64,000 nucleotides of DNA from Cryptomeria japonica (Eukaryota > Streptophyta > Pinopsida > Cupressales > Cupressaceae), in the NCBI RefSeq assembly GCF_030272615.1, contig NC_081408.1:762282673-762346672 (forward strand), read 5' to 3'. The notes below the pieces were generated by a model. The model worked only from the letters and a program-made list of their open reading frames with translations, ran no database searches and was not told where the DNA came from. Below, one piece after another: positions 11,888 through 23,398 of the stretch; within the stretch, counting starts at the first letter, position 1; each line of letters opens with the position of its first letter. Position numbers and translations under genes: made by a program.

Positions 11888-12900
11888 AAAGGAATATAAG
11901 TCATTCGGGTTCAGTCTGATGGCAGCAATTGCAGACTTTTGATGGTGGTTTATTTTTAATTTGCAGGTTCAATGCCCAAAGGAAGGAAAAAGTATCTGAA
12001 GCCATCATTTTGGCCTGAGACTGACAGAAGTTTCATTGGTTATATTCACATCTGCTGAATTAGAGGCAACACAGCAGTTTCAACTCCCCAAGGTGGAAGA
12101 GTGTGAAGAGTTGTTATTTGGAAGCAAAAAGTCATCAGATGGAAACAGGAGACAAGAAAACAAGTGTTGGAAAACCGATCTTTAAAAATGGTTTTGTAAT
12201 AATGAGAAGGGGTGGGGGACTTCATAGGAAGAAAAGAAAGGAAAAGAGCAGCGTGCTCTTGAAGAGAAGAAAGCAGAAGACACTTCAAGAAGAAAAGAGC
12301 ATCAAAGAGAAAAGGAAATTGTGGTAAAGCATTGCTGTGTCAAATCTACCTGTAGATACCTGTAGCACTTTCTGCAGCTGCACTTAATGTGAACTGCTGC
12401 TGCTTGTAAGAGTTTCCACAGGAATTTCTATAGCTGTGTATGGTATAATTTGTAGCAGACTGTAGCAATTTGTTTGCAGCAACAAATTATCAGCCTGAAA
12501 TGTTTGTTTTGTAGCAGTGATGTTTATCTATAGCATGTTTATAAAAAAGTCTGAATTTATTCAATGAATTCTGTGTTGAATTTGGGTCCACTAAGAGAAC
12601 CTGGGACATGGCTACAAGGATGGATAGTATGTAATTATTAATTGATCCCCTATCCTTGCCTGCATCAAAACGTGGTGCCATGAAATCTGGTGGTGTTGGT
12701 CTGCCTTTCATTTCTTTGTATTACTACAATATGCTATTAGCTCAAATATTCATTTGCTGCTAGGTCTTTCAAGACACCTTTTTTGATGCTGACATAGTCC
12801 ATGTTGGACTGAATTATAAATTGTATACGCTCTTTTCCTTGGTGATATTATAAAGCTTGAAAAAAAATTTAGTATATTCATTCTGTTTCTTCCTCTGCAG
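11888..12900 (+). other. VEL gene upstream intron, with an exon-like purine-rich patch
   Basis: Non-coding DNA ends in a pyrimidine-rich tract and the acceptor TTCCTCTGCAG (12890-12900). At 12050-12345 there is a purine-rich patch preceded by TTTGCAG (about 11959-11965). One frame there gives a Lys/Arg/Glu-rich peptide. It has stops in all neighbouring frames and no match to VEL proteins, so I do not call an exon. GTAGCA/TGTAGC words recur at 12350-12530, as they do at 6030-6120 on the other side of Copia-1. Confidence 0.5.
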
Positions 12901-14912
12901 ATTCTGGAAAAAGCAGTTAAACATTGCAAAAGATGCTCGAAGAGTGGATATTCTTTGCTATCGTCTCTCTCTGAGCCAAAGGCTTCTCAATGGAACTGAT
13001 CAGTTTAAAGAGCTCCATGACATTGTGCTGAAAGCAGTAAGAAAACTCGAAGAGGAGGTTGGACCTATAAATGGGGTATCTTCAAAGATGGCTCGAGGCA
13101 TTGTTAGCAGGCTTTCTTCAGGATTTGAAGTGCAGAAACTTTGTGCAAAGGCTATTGAGAAAGCTGAAACTTTGCTTTCGAGCATCTCTCCATCAGATTC
13201 CAGAAGTAAGATCATTTTTTAGTGTTCAGCATGCAGTGTCATTTTCCTATTGCTTGTTTATTTGGTAGTTTTCTTTCTCATCTGTACATTCTTTTCTTTC
13301 AGCCACATTATGCTGTAGAAGTTTGTTTATGAGAACAATTTTGTGTCTTGCATGTTGTCCATTAAGGACTTATGTGGAGAGTAAATTAACTGTTGAATTT
13401 TGGATGCTTAGAATGGAATTGTGATCTGATTTTTTGTTTGTTGCAGTAGAGAAACCATTGCCTGCAGCTTGCAGAGTGCATTTTGAAGATGTTACACCAA
13501 CATCTCTTCTAGTGTCACTCAAGGAAATTGATCTGGATTCATCAGAAGGTGTTGTTTATAAATTGTGGCACCGTAAGAGTAGAGAATCGAACTTTCCCAG
13601 GGATCTTACTTGTATTTTGCCTAGAACTCAAATGCGTGCTCTAATTTCAGATCTTCAGCCTTGCACAGAATATGCCTTCAAGATTGTTGCATATACAGAT
13701 AAAGGAGACATAGGCCAAACTGAGGCTAAATGCTTCACCAAAAGTGTGGAGGTGTTCCGCAGGAATCGTGAATCAAGCATGATCAAAGGAGTCTCTAAGA
13801 AGTGTGGAAATTTGGGGATGGAGGACTTCACCTCCATCAGTGTAGAAGGTGCACGTGAAAACCAATCAAATGAAGATGCCTCTAGTTTCAGGGTCAGGGA
13901 CCTCGGCAAGATTTGGCGTACGGCTTGGGCTCAGGAATGTGAAGCTAATGATGCATTTGATTCATCTGAGAGGAATATTCATGCTGACCAGTTTGGTTAT
14001 GAAGAAAAAGATGAGGCTTGTGATTCAGATAAACAATTTGCCTCTGATGATAGTAAGAGAAATGGTAGTCCAACATCACCTTTGGAGGTATCCAGAGATG
14101 ACCAAATTGGCTGTAACTTGGTTCAAGTTGCAGAACCTGAAGATGACCAGGAAGAAGCAGTTTCTGTTTTAGATGATGAAAGGTTGATGGCAGGAATAGG
14201 TTTAGTGAAAATGTCACATGATCGCCAAGGATCAACAAAAGATTTGAAAAAATTAAAAAATGGATGTTGGGTAAACAAATCATCAAAGAGGAAACGTGAA
14301 AACCTTTCTAAGGTTACTTCACAGAAATCTATAAATAGTGAACAGAAGCAATTGGCTCTACATGAGATGGACCTTGTGCCTTTGGATTGTTCATATCCTG
14401 TTTTCCCTGTTAACAAATGCAAAGCAGAGTATCAAAGAACGGGAAGGTTTAGAAATCCTTACGCAAATTCAAATGGAAATGACTCAGGAAACTGGGCTGT
14501 GCAACCAATCATGGGAGCCCCTGCAGTCGAGTCACAAACTGGTTTCTCCAGGAAAAGGTCTCTGAATGCTTATGACAATTTGCATGCTTATGATGGGGTT
14601 TTGCCAAATGGTAGTCGAGTACCATCATCAGATCCACTTGATTGCCTTGAAAAAGATTTTGAATCTAGTGTGAAAATCATTCGCTGGCTTGAATGTGAAG
14701 GTCATATTAAGGAAGAATTCAGAAAGAAATTACTTACGTGGTTCAGCTTGCGGTCTACAGCTCAGGAGCGGAGGATAATCTATGCATTTATCAACACTTT
14801 GCTTGATGACCCAACTAGTTTGGCTGAACAGTTGGTTGACACTTTCTTGGAAATTAGTTCCAATAAGAAGCCGCAATTCAACAATGGGTTTTGTACCAAA
14901 CTGTGGCATTGA
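12901..14912 (+). CDS. VIL1-like (VEL family): VEL/VIN3-like Polycomb-accessory protein, C-terminal exons
   Basis: Two exons: 12901-13205 and 13447-14912, with a 241-bp intron (donor GTAAGA, acceptor TTGTTGCAG). The join keeps the frame (AGA A|TA GAG). The first exon enters in phase 2 and gives [20 protein letters not shown] and [13 protein letters not shown], the helical bundle behind the PHD finger in the VEL 'PHD superdomain'. The second exon begins with the fibronectin III domain ([17 protein letters not shown] to about residue 95 of the exon). A long charged linker with basic KRKRE clusters follows, then the C-terminal VID domain ([20 protein letters not shown] ... [19 protein letters not shown]). 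About 590 residues are seen. Full-length family members also have an N-terminal region and PHD finger, absent from this window. VEL proteins work in the nucleus with PRC2 in stable gene silencing, such as vernalization or flowering control in angiosperms; VID mediates head-to-tail assembly. The frame is intact, so the gene is probably functional if the 5' exons exist further upstream. Confidence 0.93.
13206..13446 (+). other. VEL intron between the helical-bundle and FNIII exons
   Basis: A 241-bp intron with GTAAGA at its 5' end and a T-rich tract then TTGTTGCAG at its 3' end. It splits an Ile codon between the helical bundle and the FNIII domain and contains no repeat. Confidence 0.9.
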
Positions 14913-15100
14913 TTATGATGGACCAATGGAATAGCAGATTGATTCAGATACCTTAATTTTTCATCATTGATGTAATTTCAATCCTATTGATGAGATTGAT
15001 CTTCTTTGTACAGTATTTATATCATCTCTATAATATACGATTCATTCAACTTCTCCTGATATTCTGGAATTGAGTTGGTAAAAATCACCTACTATTAATT
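14913..15100 (+). other. Probable VEL 3' UTR
   Basis: After the TGA at 14910-14912 the sequence is AT-rich, with TGTAATTTCA and TTTATATCATC elements and AATATA near 15035. These could serve as far-upstream and near-upstream polyadenylation elements. No canonical AATAAA is seen. The end point is a guess. Confidence 0.4.
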
Positions 15101-15880
15101 TAATTCACATGGTTGGATTAAGAACATATCAGATACGGACATGGAGAAGAACTGTTACTTCATCTGTGCACTTTCATTTATGGTTTTCCCATGTCAGCCT
15201 TCAACCTTGACTTCTATCATTCATCCATAATTTTTTTCAGTCCTAAACTGTTGTCTCTAGCCTGATATCTACTTCTCTACATCCATGAAAGAAACCCTCA
15301 CTGTGCTGGATCTAGCTCTGGTGGTTGTGTGATGCATTAAATCTCAAGAAAAGAATGAAGGACAATTTTGTCAGTTGGAACAAATTGACTTAAAAGAAGC
15401 ATCAAAAAGTTTTTCTCCTTCGTTGTTAGCTCAGTCATGGAGAAATTTATATTCAACAATTCTAGATTAATGACAAGATGGCTCTAATTCTTACTTTTTA
15501 ATCTTTGTCCCTAGAGTATATAGCACATTTTATAATTAGGGAGTTGTGGGTATCTTTTGGGATCAACTGCCTTAAGTTTAGCTTCCAATATTTCAGATCT
15601 CAATTTTCATTCTGCGACATTTCAGGTTCCTCTCAGCAAAGAATTTAGTGTCAAACAATAAGTTCAATTTCACTATTGGTTATAATAATGTGATAATGTG
15701 AGTCATGCAAGAGGGTAGAGAAATGGAATTCCATCTTGCACCATACCCAAACATGGTGTGCTTCTGTGCCCAACGAAGTAACACTAATAATTTATGGAAA
15801 TTTTTAGGCAACCAAGGATCATTTAGGAACTTCCTCTATGTCCAAATTTTTTAACTTATAGGATAGGAATAAAGATGCCT
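15101..15880. other. Unassigned downstream DNA
   Basis: No open frames of note, no terminal repeats and no RNA-gene structure visible. Confidence 0.4.
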
Positions 15881-15889
15881 TGGTTTTGT

Positions 15890-16420
15890 GAAATGTTGTT
15901 TAAGACCTGTTATAAATATGGTAATTATGGTGAAATGGAAAAAGTTCTCAACAAACTAGCCTCTTTCTTTTTTGTACTTGGCAGGCTAATGCTTAATGTT
16001 GAAATTCGTATCATTTATTTTATGCATTGAGTACCAATAATGATCAAATTGTTATTCATTACAGAAAGGTATTGCCAGGCTTGTCTCGTTTGAGACGGGA
16101 ATTATATATGTATAAAACTCGGTTAATAATCCAAAGGAGGATGCTTTTGTTTGCAAAGCCTTGCTTAAAGGCAGTTATAAATATAATAGATTTTGGACAG
16201 ATGGAAATTTTTGAACACTCAGGCTTCTCGCTTTTTTCATTTGTGCAGGCTAATGCTTTAATGTTGATTTGTTACGATAATGTACTTAATTGTCATTCAT
16301 ATTATTCGTCTTATGCATTGGGTTTCATAAATGATAAAATTGTTGTTCATTGTAAAGGGTGTTGCCAGATTTGTCTGGTTTGAGATGGAAATTTTATATT
16401 TAGAAATATCACAGTTAATA
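15890..16420. repeat. Two-copy tandem duplication, period about 264 bp
   Basis: GCAGGCTAATGCTT occurs at 15981 and again at 16245. The following text (TTATGCATTG, ATGATCAAATTGTT/ATGATAAAATTGTT, then TTGCCAGGCTTGTCT/TTGCCAGATTTGTCT and a GTTTGAGA..GG word) runs in parallel in both copies. The copies are clearly diverged, so the duplication is not recent. Confidence 0.8.
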
Positions 16421-16436
16421 AATTTGTTGGAATCGG

Positions 16437-16727
16437 GCTAGCCAAAATTTCATCTACAAGCTGGAGAGGCAGAGTACCTACTAATAGGCTGTAAGCAGCC
16501 TCGCCGAGCACAATCCCTTCTTGCAGGAGGAGAAGCCTGAAAGTGAGCGTCTTGATGACCACAAGCAAAATATTTACATTTATGGTGATGCCCTTGAGGA
16601 GGAGACTAACCTTGAGAGGAGTTGGGAGTTGAATGTGCTTTGGCCACAACACAAGGAGCATTACCCCAGGGATCCAGGAACACTTTACATCGGCCACTTA
16701 AATGCAACTTTATTTACTTGCATTTGA
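16437..16727 (+). other. Unrecognised open frame
   Basis: A + strand frame (ATG at 16521, stop at 16725-16727) gives about 68 acidic, mixed-composition residues, including EEKPESERLDDHKQ and WPQHKEHYPRDPGTLYIGHL. The frame is open for some distance upstream apart from two stops. Local GC is higher than in the surroundings. The composition looks protein-like, but I recognise no family. The opposite strand is also open over much of the same span. Confidence 0.25.
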
Positions 16728-16857
16728 ATCTGACATTAGAACAAATCATAGCTTCAGCGTAAATCTTATTAGCTTTTTATTAGAAAAAATATTACAAAAG
16801 ATGGAAATGAATTAGAGAAATAAAGATCTATGAAAAAACATATGATTCAATTGACAT

Positions 16858-18545
16858 AAAATCTTAAAATGTTTTTAACCAAGAAAGCAACAAAACAAGG
16901 GCACTGGCCTTTTATACAAACAGCCTATAGGCAGAAAAAAATAAAGGCACCAAGACAAGGGTGCAGACCCAAAACAAACTCAGGTTAGACAGGCCTCTAA
17001 CAACAAAACAACACTGTTAGTGGCATGCCAAACCAATAACAGCCCAAAGTGACTCAACTCAAGAGTGAGGAGGAACACCCAAAAATTATATCGAAGGAGT
17101 TTGAGAGGTGGGGGAAGACTTCCCTTTCCGCCTGTGACAAACAATAGTCTAGGCAAATATTATTAGTGGGGACATTAAAAGAAGGATCAAGCTGGGAGAT
17201 CGTGTGAGCAACTCTGTCTGCAACAGGAGCATATTGTTGTTGTGGAATAGTGTCAGGAGTAGACTCAAAAGGAGCATAGTGATGTTGTAGATCGGGAACA
17301 ATAGGAGAAGAAGCCTCAAGGCCAATATAGGCAACACCAACGACCAGGGGGCCAACATGGGCCACATCAATAGTCTAGCCTCGACCTGAGAGGGGTCCTC
17401 ATCCGCATATGAGGAGACCACATCATCAGAATTAGAAGCCATGACAATCAAATGATCGATGGTAGTGTTTTTCCACCAAGAAGCAACACCTTTATGGGAA
17501 GAGAGAGAACAATCCGAAGCTAGATGACTCGTTGAGAAGCATTTTCGACAAGGAAAGGGGAGACCCTCATAATCCAACAATTGAGTCCATGGCCTATCCC
17601 CAACCATGAGAACCACATTCCTAGGGAGAGGTATAGTGATGTCAATGTCAACCTAAATTCTAGCAAAGGTGGAATGACCCATAAAGGATGTGGAATAATC
17701 AACCTTCAAGAAATGACCAATAGTGCTACCAATGGCCTCATAACAAGAATGCTCCCAAAAATGAAGGGGAAGGTTGGGAAGATACACCCAAACTGGCCAC
17801 ACATTGAGTGGTTTAGTAAGAGGGTTAAAAGGTGTCTCGGACTTGATTGAGAGAGAGTTAACTCTCCAAACCCAAAACTTACCCAACAACAAGTCACAAA
17901 CAACATAAGAAGCAAAGGAAGCAATGAATAAACCCTTAGCACAAGGGTAAAGCTCAATGGTCCCAACAACCAAAGGCTTCCAAGTATCACTCACCCAACA
18001 ATGGAGGTCAGGGAGAGAAGGTCATAACCCAAAAAATCTGCACACCAATCCACATCGTTGGTAGAAGCCAATGTTTTCAACAACAACTTGGCCATGAACT
18101 ATTACAACAAAAATCTTTACACAAGAAAGGGGACGAGGCTCCCTTCAGAAGGATGAGCAACAACAGATTTGGCCACACGAGCAAAACTACGTCTGTCGGA
18201 AAAAAAGGTTTAGGAGGAGGAACCCCAATAGAGGAAACCCCACCACCAGTGACAACAACATCTGACCCACCCACAACCAAATGAGTTTTGGTCAAACCCA
18301 AAGTCTTTGAACCTCCAAGCGAACTAGGGCTAGGGGCAAAGACGACAACCACAAGAGGGGCCAATGGGTCCAATAACTTGTCAGAAGTAGCTATTGAGTG
18401 GGCAACAGACATCGGTGGAGCAACAACACCATTCATGGGAGAGGAAGTAGCTCCCAGCGAACACAAAGCAGGAGATTAGATGGCCATTCAAATGCAGAGA
18501 GCAAGAGAGCCATTTATAAAAATAAAATAAAAATCTTAAAATGTT
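16858..18545 (-). mobile_element. ORF1-only LINE ('half-LINE') insertion
   Basis: A minus-strand insert of about 1.66 kb (16874-18529) is bounded by a perfect 16-bp direct repeat, AAAATCTTAAAATGTT, at 16858-16873 and 18530-18545. A variable-length target duplication of this size is the mark of target-primed reverse transcription. The insert contains a LINE ORF1 (DUF4283 plus CCHC) and then about 180 bp of 3' non-coding sequence. There is no ORF2 endonuclease/RT. Only a short T run (A-tail on the minus strand) follows the left repeat. Confidence 0.75.
17054..18487 (-). pseudogene. LINE ORF1 pseudogene (DUF4283 + CCHC knuckle)
   Basis: The start ATG is at 18485-18487 on the minus strand; a stop appears three codons later (ATG GCC ATC TAA). 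The proline/serine-rich N-terminal part is followed by a DUF4283-like region with WKPLVVGTIELYPCAKGLF (about 17990-17934) and VWVYLPNLPLHFWEHSCYEA (about 17800-17740). After a stop in the same region comes a zinc knuckle CRKCFSTSHLASDC (about 17553-17512). The order is typical of ORF1 proteins of plant L1-type LINEs, which bind element RNA. At least one frameshift and several stops are present. A stand-alone DUF4283 gene is the alternative, but the flanking target duplication argues for a retroposed copy. Confidence 0.8.
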
Positions 18546-19765
18546 GAAACACGCATGAAAAATAACATTTGAACTAAGGCTTGAGATTTACCTAGTAAAT
18601 TGAATTCAAGGAGTTCAAACAATTTTCACATGTTAACTAAATCATTAAATAGTTTGCTAAAATCTCATTAACAGTATTAGATGATAATGAGACATAAAAA
18701 ATGGATAAACTAATGCTTAATTGAATTGGCCCCAAACTAGCTGCACTTTAGTATGTAAACTCTCAAATCATTGATTACAAACATAACCTCATATAACTGG
18801 TACAATTTTTTTCTGGTTTGCTGTAGCTTTAATTTGGTTTAACATATTTTATTGATGAGGTCTTACATAAAGTTTTAGAACATCCTATATTTTGTGGTAT
18901 ATCAAGATGGTCTCTTTCTTTTCTTTTTTAATATACACATCTAACACATCTAAGATCTATTTATTTCTTCTTTAATATATGAACTTTGTCATGCCTTGCA
19001 TTTTGTAGTTTTTATTTTATCATTTTTAATTTTTTGAGTAATAAAATAATTGCTTATTGTAGGGAAGTAAAGAACAACTTTCAATAAAAAGAATGTAGGA
19101 GTCTAAATTGTTGGGAAAAGATCTCTCAATCTCACATTTCTAATGTTTTTTTTAATGTATTTGTATGCGTTCACTATTTTGTCTTGTGATGGTTGTCTTC
19201 TTACGAGAGTTGATATCCCATTTAGAGGCTTATTGGATTTTGTTTTTAGTGGCATTTTGTCTTTATATGAGGAGGTAGGTGTCTCACTTTGAGGTGAGAT
19301 AGTTTGATCATATGTCCACATCTTGTGGTGTAAGCTCATCATGACAAGGTTATATGACAATTTCTTATGATGTGTGAGAGCATGCTACATATAGTTTCTT
19401 AAGATGTGTAAGAGCATTTAAGAGAAGGTTATCGTGGAATCTTGAATAGCATTATGATAGGTATGGAAACTTGCCATAATATTATATTTGATTAGGTTGC
19501 ATGAGGCCACATTTGGGTGCCCAAGTATGGTGCTTAAAGGTGACAAAGTGTGATAGTTTTATGATATGCCACAAATATGCGAATAATAGCTACTAGAACC
19601 AAGACCAACAAGATGATGCTGAAATTTGGACCCAAGTTTGGGCAACATAGTTCTTGAGGGTTTACTAACGGTTTCCATAAGCCATTTGTGGTTTTTAGTT
19701 TGAATTATTGCTTATAATGGTGCTTGGAGTTGTAGTGTATATGATTAATTTGTAGGCCATTATGT
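18546..19765. other. AT-rich unassigned DNA
   Basis: No domain, terminal repeat or RNA gene recognised. Repeated TTATGATG/GTGTGAGAGCAT-like words occur at 19370-19420. It may belong to the decayed flank of Copia-3. Confidence 0.4.
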
Positions 19766-20929
19766 TGTTGGAATCACTAAATTATACGTTGGTGATATTC
19801 TTGAGAAGACTTGCTTTGTAAGTGTATTGTATTTTATTTATCTACTAAATGATACACTTAGCTCCTTTGTAGTGTGGAGTTTTTCTCTTCAAAGAATTTC
19901 TCCCACATACATTTGTGTTATGATATATTGTTTATTTCATGTATATGTGTGTTTCTATTTTTTGTAGCAATAAAGATAGAAAAATTTGCATATTACTTTT
20001 CTCAATAGATTAGTGTATGTTAGGATTTAGGTTCCATCAATCTTGTAAAGATTTTAATTTATTGTTTTCCTAAAAATATTTTGTAATTTACCCATAAGAA
20101 GTTAAACCGTTTAACCAACGGTGATGAAAGAGACCATATAAAGGCAAAGTTACTCTTATTGTTTGTCCTCTAGGAAAAGGACAAAATACCTAAATGAATC
20201 CTCTTGGAATCTTCTATTTTGAGGTGTTTGGACACTTGTTAGGAGTTGTAAGAGAGTATATGATGGTTATGATAGTCATTGTTGCTATGACATCATCTAT
20301 GACAATATTTATGACAAAATCCTTACACAGGTGTACATGCATGAGAGTTGCCTTATGACAACTATAAGAGCATCTGTAAGAGGCTATTTTGGGGGGTGGG
20401 TGTGATTTTTTCTATTTGGTTTTGCTACATGTTGTTTGGTGATACCATAGTGGTATTCATCCTCACAAACTACTATAAATTGGTGCCTTGAGCTAGTGTT
20501 CTTCATTCGGTCTTGTTTAGTTTGCAGGGTAATGAAGTGCTACTAGGTTTTATAGAGGTCTAAAAGAAGTATATTGTTGTTGCATTCTTTAGTGGATTAG
20601 TAATATGATTACCTCTTTTTTTGTGGTGGAGTTTTTATTGAAAGAGTTTCTCCCTGTAAATCTAGTGTTTCACGTGCAATGGTTTTCTTGTTCTTGTTTT
20701 GATTCTACAATCACCGTGTTAATGATTAATCTTTACTTTTATATTTACAATAACTTTGAGTTTAGGTTCATATTGCAAGATTTCTTCACCTTTATTTACA
20801 ACATTTGGTATTGGTGCTAACAATTTTGTTGAGGGAGGGACACTTTTCTTTATAAGTGTTGAAGGTTTTTTGTTGTAGTGTGAGCTTTTGTTTTGTGGGT
20901 GTTTTACAAACTTGACAAAGGTTGTATAC

Positions 20930-21765
20930 CATGACCTTCACCTCTTGGCAAGATATTGAGAAATTCATTGGCAGTCATTACAAGATGTGGAAGCTGAGGT
21001 TGAGGATCTCCTAGAAGAGAGAGATCAATGATTGCTAGTTTCAAAAGAAAAGAAACTAGAGGATTCTACCTTGACAGATTAAGAGTGGAAAAATTTAGAC
21101 AAAGGCATGAGAAACCATTCGATTGTGTCTCACTGACTCTGTCCTCCTGAATGTCTCTACAAAAGACACCACATACAAGTTATGGAGGAAAATATGGGAT
21201 ATCTATCAAACTAAGAGTTTGTCTAACAAGCTATATCTGAAAAGACATTAGTATTCTTTGAAAAAGAGGGATGGTGATTCTATTGTTAAACATTTGAATG
21301 ATTTTAATTTGATTTTAAGTCACCTTGCATCAATAGATGTTAATATTGAAGATGGAGATAAATGCATTTTTCTACTTTTCTCTTTGCCTAATTCTTGAGA
21401 AAATCTAATTGTTGCCATAAGTAGTGGTGGTATAGAGAGCCATAGGCAGTGGTGGTATAGAGCCTAAGATGGACAATGTGATTCCCATACTTCTTTCAAA
21501 AGAGATGAGGAGAAAGACCATGGATGTTGGCTCCTAATATGCCTTGCATGTTTGAGGAAGGCCTAAAGAAGAAAAGCCTAAAGGGGATAATAAGAAGGAT
21601 AAGTCAAAGGGCATTGCAAGACCCCCAGAAAGAGAAAAGTTTGTTGGAAATATGGTATAAGATGACATGTGAAGGAGTGTAGGAATAAAAACAAGAGCAC
21701 TGATGCTTCCACAGATAAGTCCTTAGATGATGGTGATTCCGATGCTTTGTTTTTCAACTAATTCT
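20930..21765 (+). pseudogene. Copia-3 gag pseudogene
   Basis: A broken copia gag (UBN2-type). Recognisable pieces include DTTYKLWRKIWDIYQTKSLS and SIVKHLNDFNLILSHLASID. A damaged zinc knuckle (CWKYGIR, stop, HVKEC, about 21630-21680) has its second cysteine replaced by Tyr. Frames alternate and many stops interrupt it. Confidence 0.75.
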
Positions 21766-21869
21766 ATTAGTAGTGATACTTAGCTTGTTGGTTCAAGTGC
21801 TTCCTTCCATATGACTCCTCACAAGGAGTGGTTTTCTGAGTATAAAGGATATGATGAAGGATAAATTTT

Positions 21870-23270
21870 TATTGCTAATAAAACCTCAATGAAGATTGTT
21901 AGCAAAGAAAATGTAAGGTTGTGTTTCAGTGATGAAAGGATTGTTTCCATTGATAATATTTTACATATTCCAAATCTTGCAAGAAGCTTACTTTTTATTT
22001 CCGAGTTAAATGATTCTAGATTAATGCATGTGACCTTTGATAAGTCTGGTTGCAGGTTGATAAGGGGAAGTTAATTGCTAAAGGATCTTGGACAAGGACT
22101 TTGTTTAAGCTACAAGATTTTAATCTTTGCAATTCTTCTTTTGTAACCAAGACAAAAAAATGCATGTTTGTTGTGGCACCATAGATTTGTTCACATTGGT
22201 GAAAAATCTCTTAGACTATTCTAAATAAGAAACTAGTTGAGGGTATTTATAATTATTTTGTTAGTAAGAGTGATTTATGTGAGCATTGTGTGTTTGGTAA
22301 ACAAAATAGATCTTCATTTCCTAAATGAGTTAATAAAGCTAAGAGAGTTTTAGAGATCATTCATTTTGATGTATGTGGTCTAGTGGATGTTGACTCTTTG
22401 AATAGATCTCAGTATTATGTTTCGTTCATTGATTATGTCTCAAGATATACTTGGATTTATTTTATGCATTCAAAATTTGAAGTTTTCGCCAAGTTTAAGG
22501 AATTTAAGGCATATGTTGAAAACCAATCAGATTATAAGATTAAAAGTATTGAGATCTAACAAAGGGGATGAATTTTGCTCTAAGGAATTTGATGAGTTTC
22601 AAAAACATGAAGGAATTGTTAGGAAAAAGACTACACTTTACAGTCCCTAACAAAATGGGATAATAGAAAGAATGAAGCATACATTAATGGAAAGAGCTAG
22701 GAGCATGCTAAGTAGCGCTAAGCTAGATAAATGCTATTGGGCAGAAGTTGTTGGAATTGTTTGTTATTTGATTAATAGATCTCCTTGTAGAGTTCTTGTT
22801 GATAAAACGCCTTATTAATTGTGGTTTGGTAAAAAGCCTTTAGTTTCACATTTAAGAGTCTTTGGTTGTGAGGCTTTTGTTCATGTGCCTTAAGAGAAGC
22901 AATCTAAATTAGATCCAAAAGCTTAGAAATGCATCTTTGTAGGATATGGTTAGAATGTAAAATATTATAAGCTTTGAAATTGTCTAACATCTAAAATGAT
23001 TTTTACTAAAGATGTGACTTTAATAGAATTTAGAGTTGACTCGGGTGAAGAACAACCAAAGGAAAAGTAAAAGGTAGTGCATTTTGACACTAAGTAAGAA
23101 GATGCACATGCGGAAAAACAGAGAAATGGACAAGAAGATGGAGAAGAAGAAGAGAGTTCAAGTGAAAGTTCTAAAGATTTAGCTATGGTAGAAGTTTAAA
23201 AATAATGAAGAAGAACATGAGGAAGAACCTCTTACTCCACCTTTGAGAAGGTCCACAATATAATTAAATC
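21870..23270 (+). pseudogene. Copia-3 pre-integrase and integrase pseudogene
   Basis: The first part (21889-22074) carries NILHIPNLARSLLFISELND, the usual segment between protease and integrase. A GAG-pre-integrase HH/CC remnant follows (HRFVHIGEKSL, then CEHCVFGKQNRSSFP, about 22180-22325). The integrase core has YYVSFIDYVSRYTWIYF (about 22414-22465) and LRSNKGDEFCSKEF (DNGGEF decayed to NKGDEF). Many stops. A CCKFSLLSRNDEPRSYKE-like tail at about 23300-23355 normally lies shortly before RT. Confidence 0.8.
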
Positions 23271-23398
23271 TACTTGACAAATATATCCCACCAATATTTT
23301 GTTGTAAGTTTTCTTTATTAAGTAGAAATGATGAACCTAGATCTTACAAGGAACCTAGATCTTGCTTAGGGATCTTGAAGAAAATCTTTATATACAAC

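Larger units (their letters stand above)
19766..23398 (+). mobile_element. Copia-3: truncated Ty1/copia element
   Basis: A + strand element made of a probable 5' LTR (about 19766-20480, beginning TGTTGGAATC, TATA word ATATAAAGG near 20137), a degenerate PBS (TGGTGCCTTGAGC at 20481-20493), gag, and protease/integrase remnants. The coding part stops around 23390, just before RT, at the LTR of Ty3 element A. RT, RNase H and the 3' LTR are not in the window. Stops are so dense that this is among the oldest elements here. Confidence 0.75.

Noticed and set aside
11959-12345. Possible upstream VEL exon(s) in the purine-rich patch
   Set aside because: Frames give Lys/Glu-rich peptides from purine bias. 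No PHD cysteines, no frame consistent with phase 2 at 12901, and stops throughout.
13655-14422. Antisense open frames over the VEL exon
   Set aside because: Shadows of the conserved + strand coding exon.
17149-17994. Overlapping hydrophobic frames (Leu-rich) on the minus strand
   Set aside because: Shifted readings of the LINE ORF1; the DUF4283 and CCHC motifs fix the true frame.
19103-19360. Minus-strand open frame of 85 codons
   Set aside because: No domain, AT-rich context and no supporting structure.
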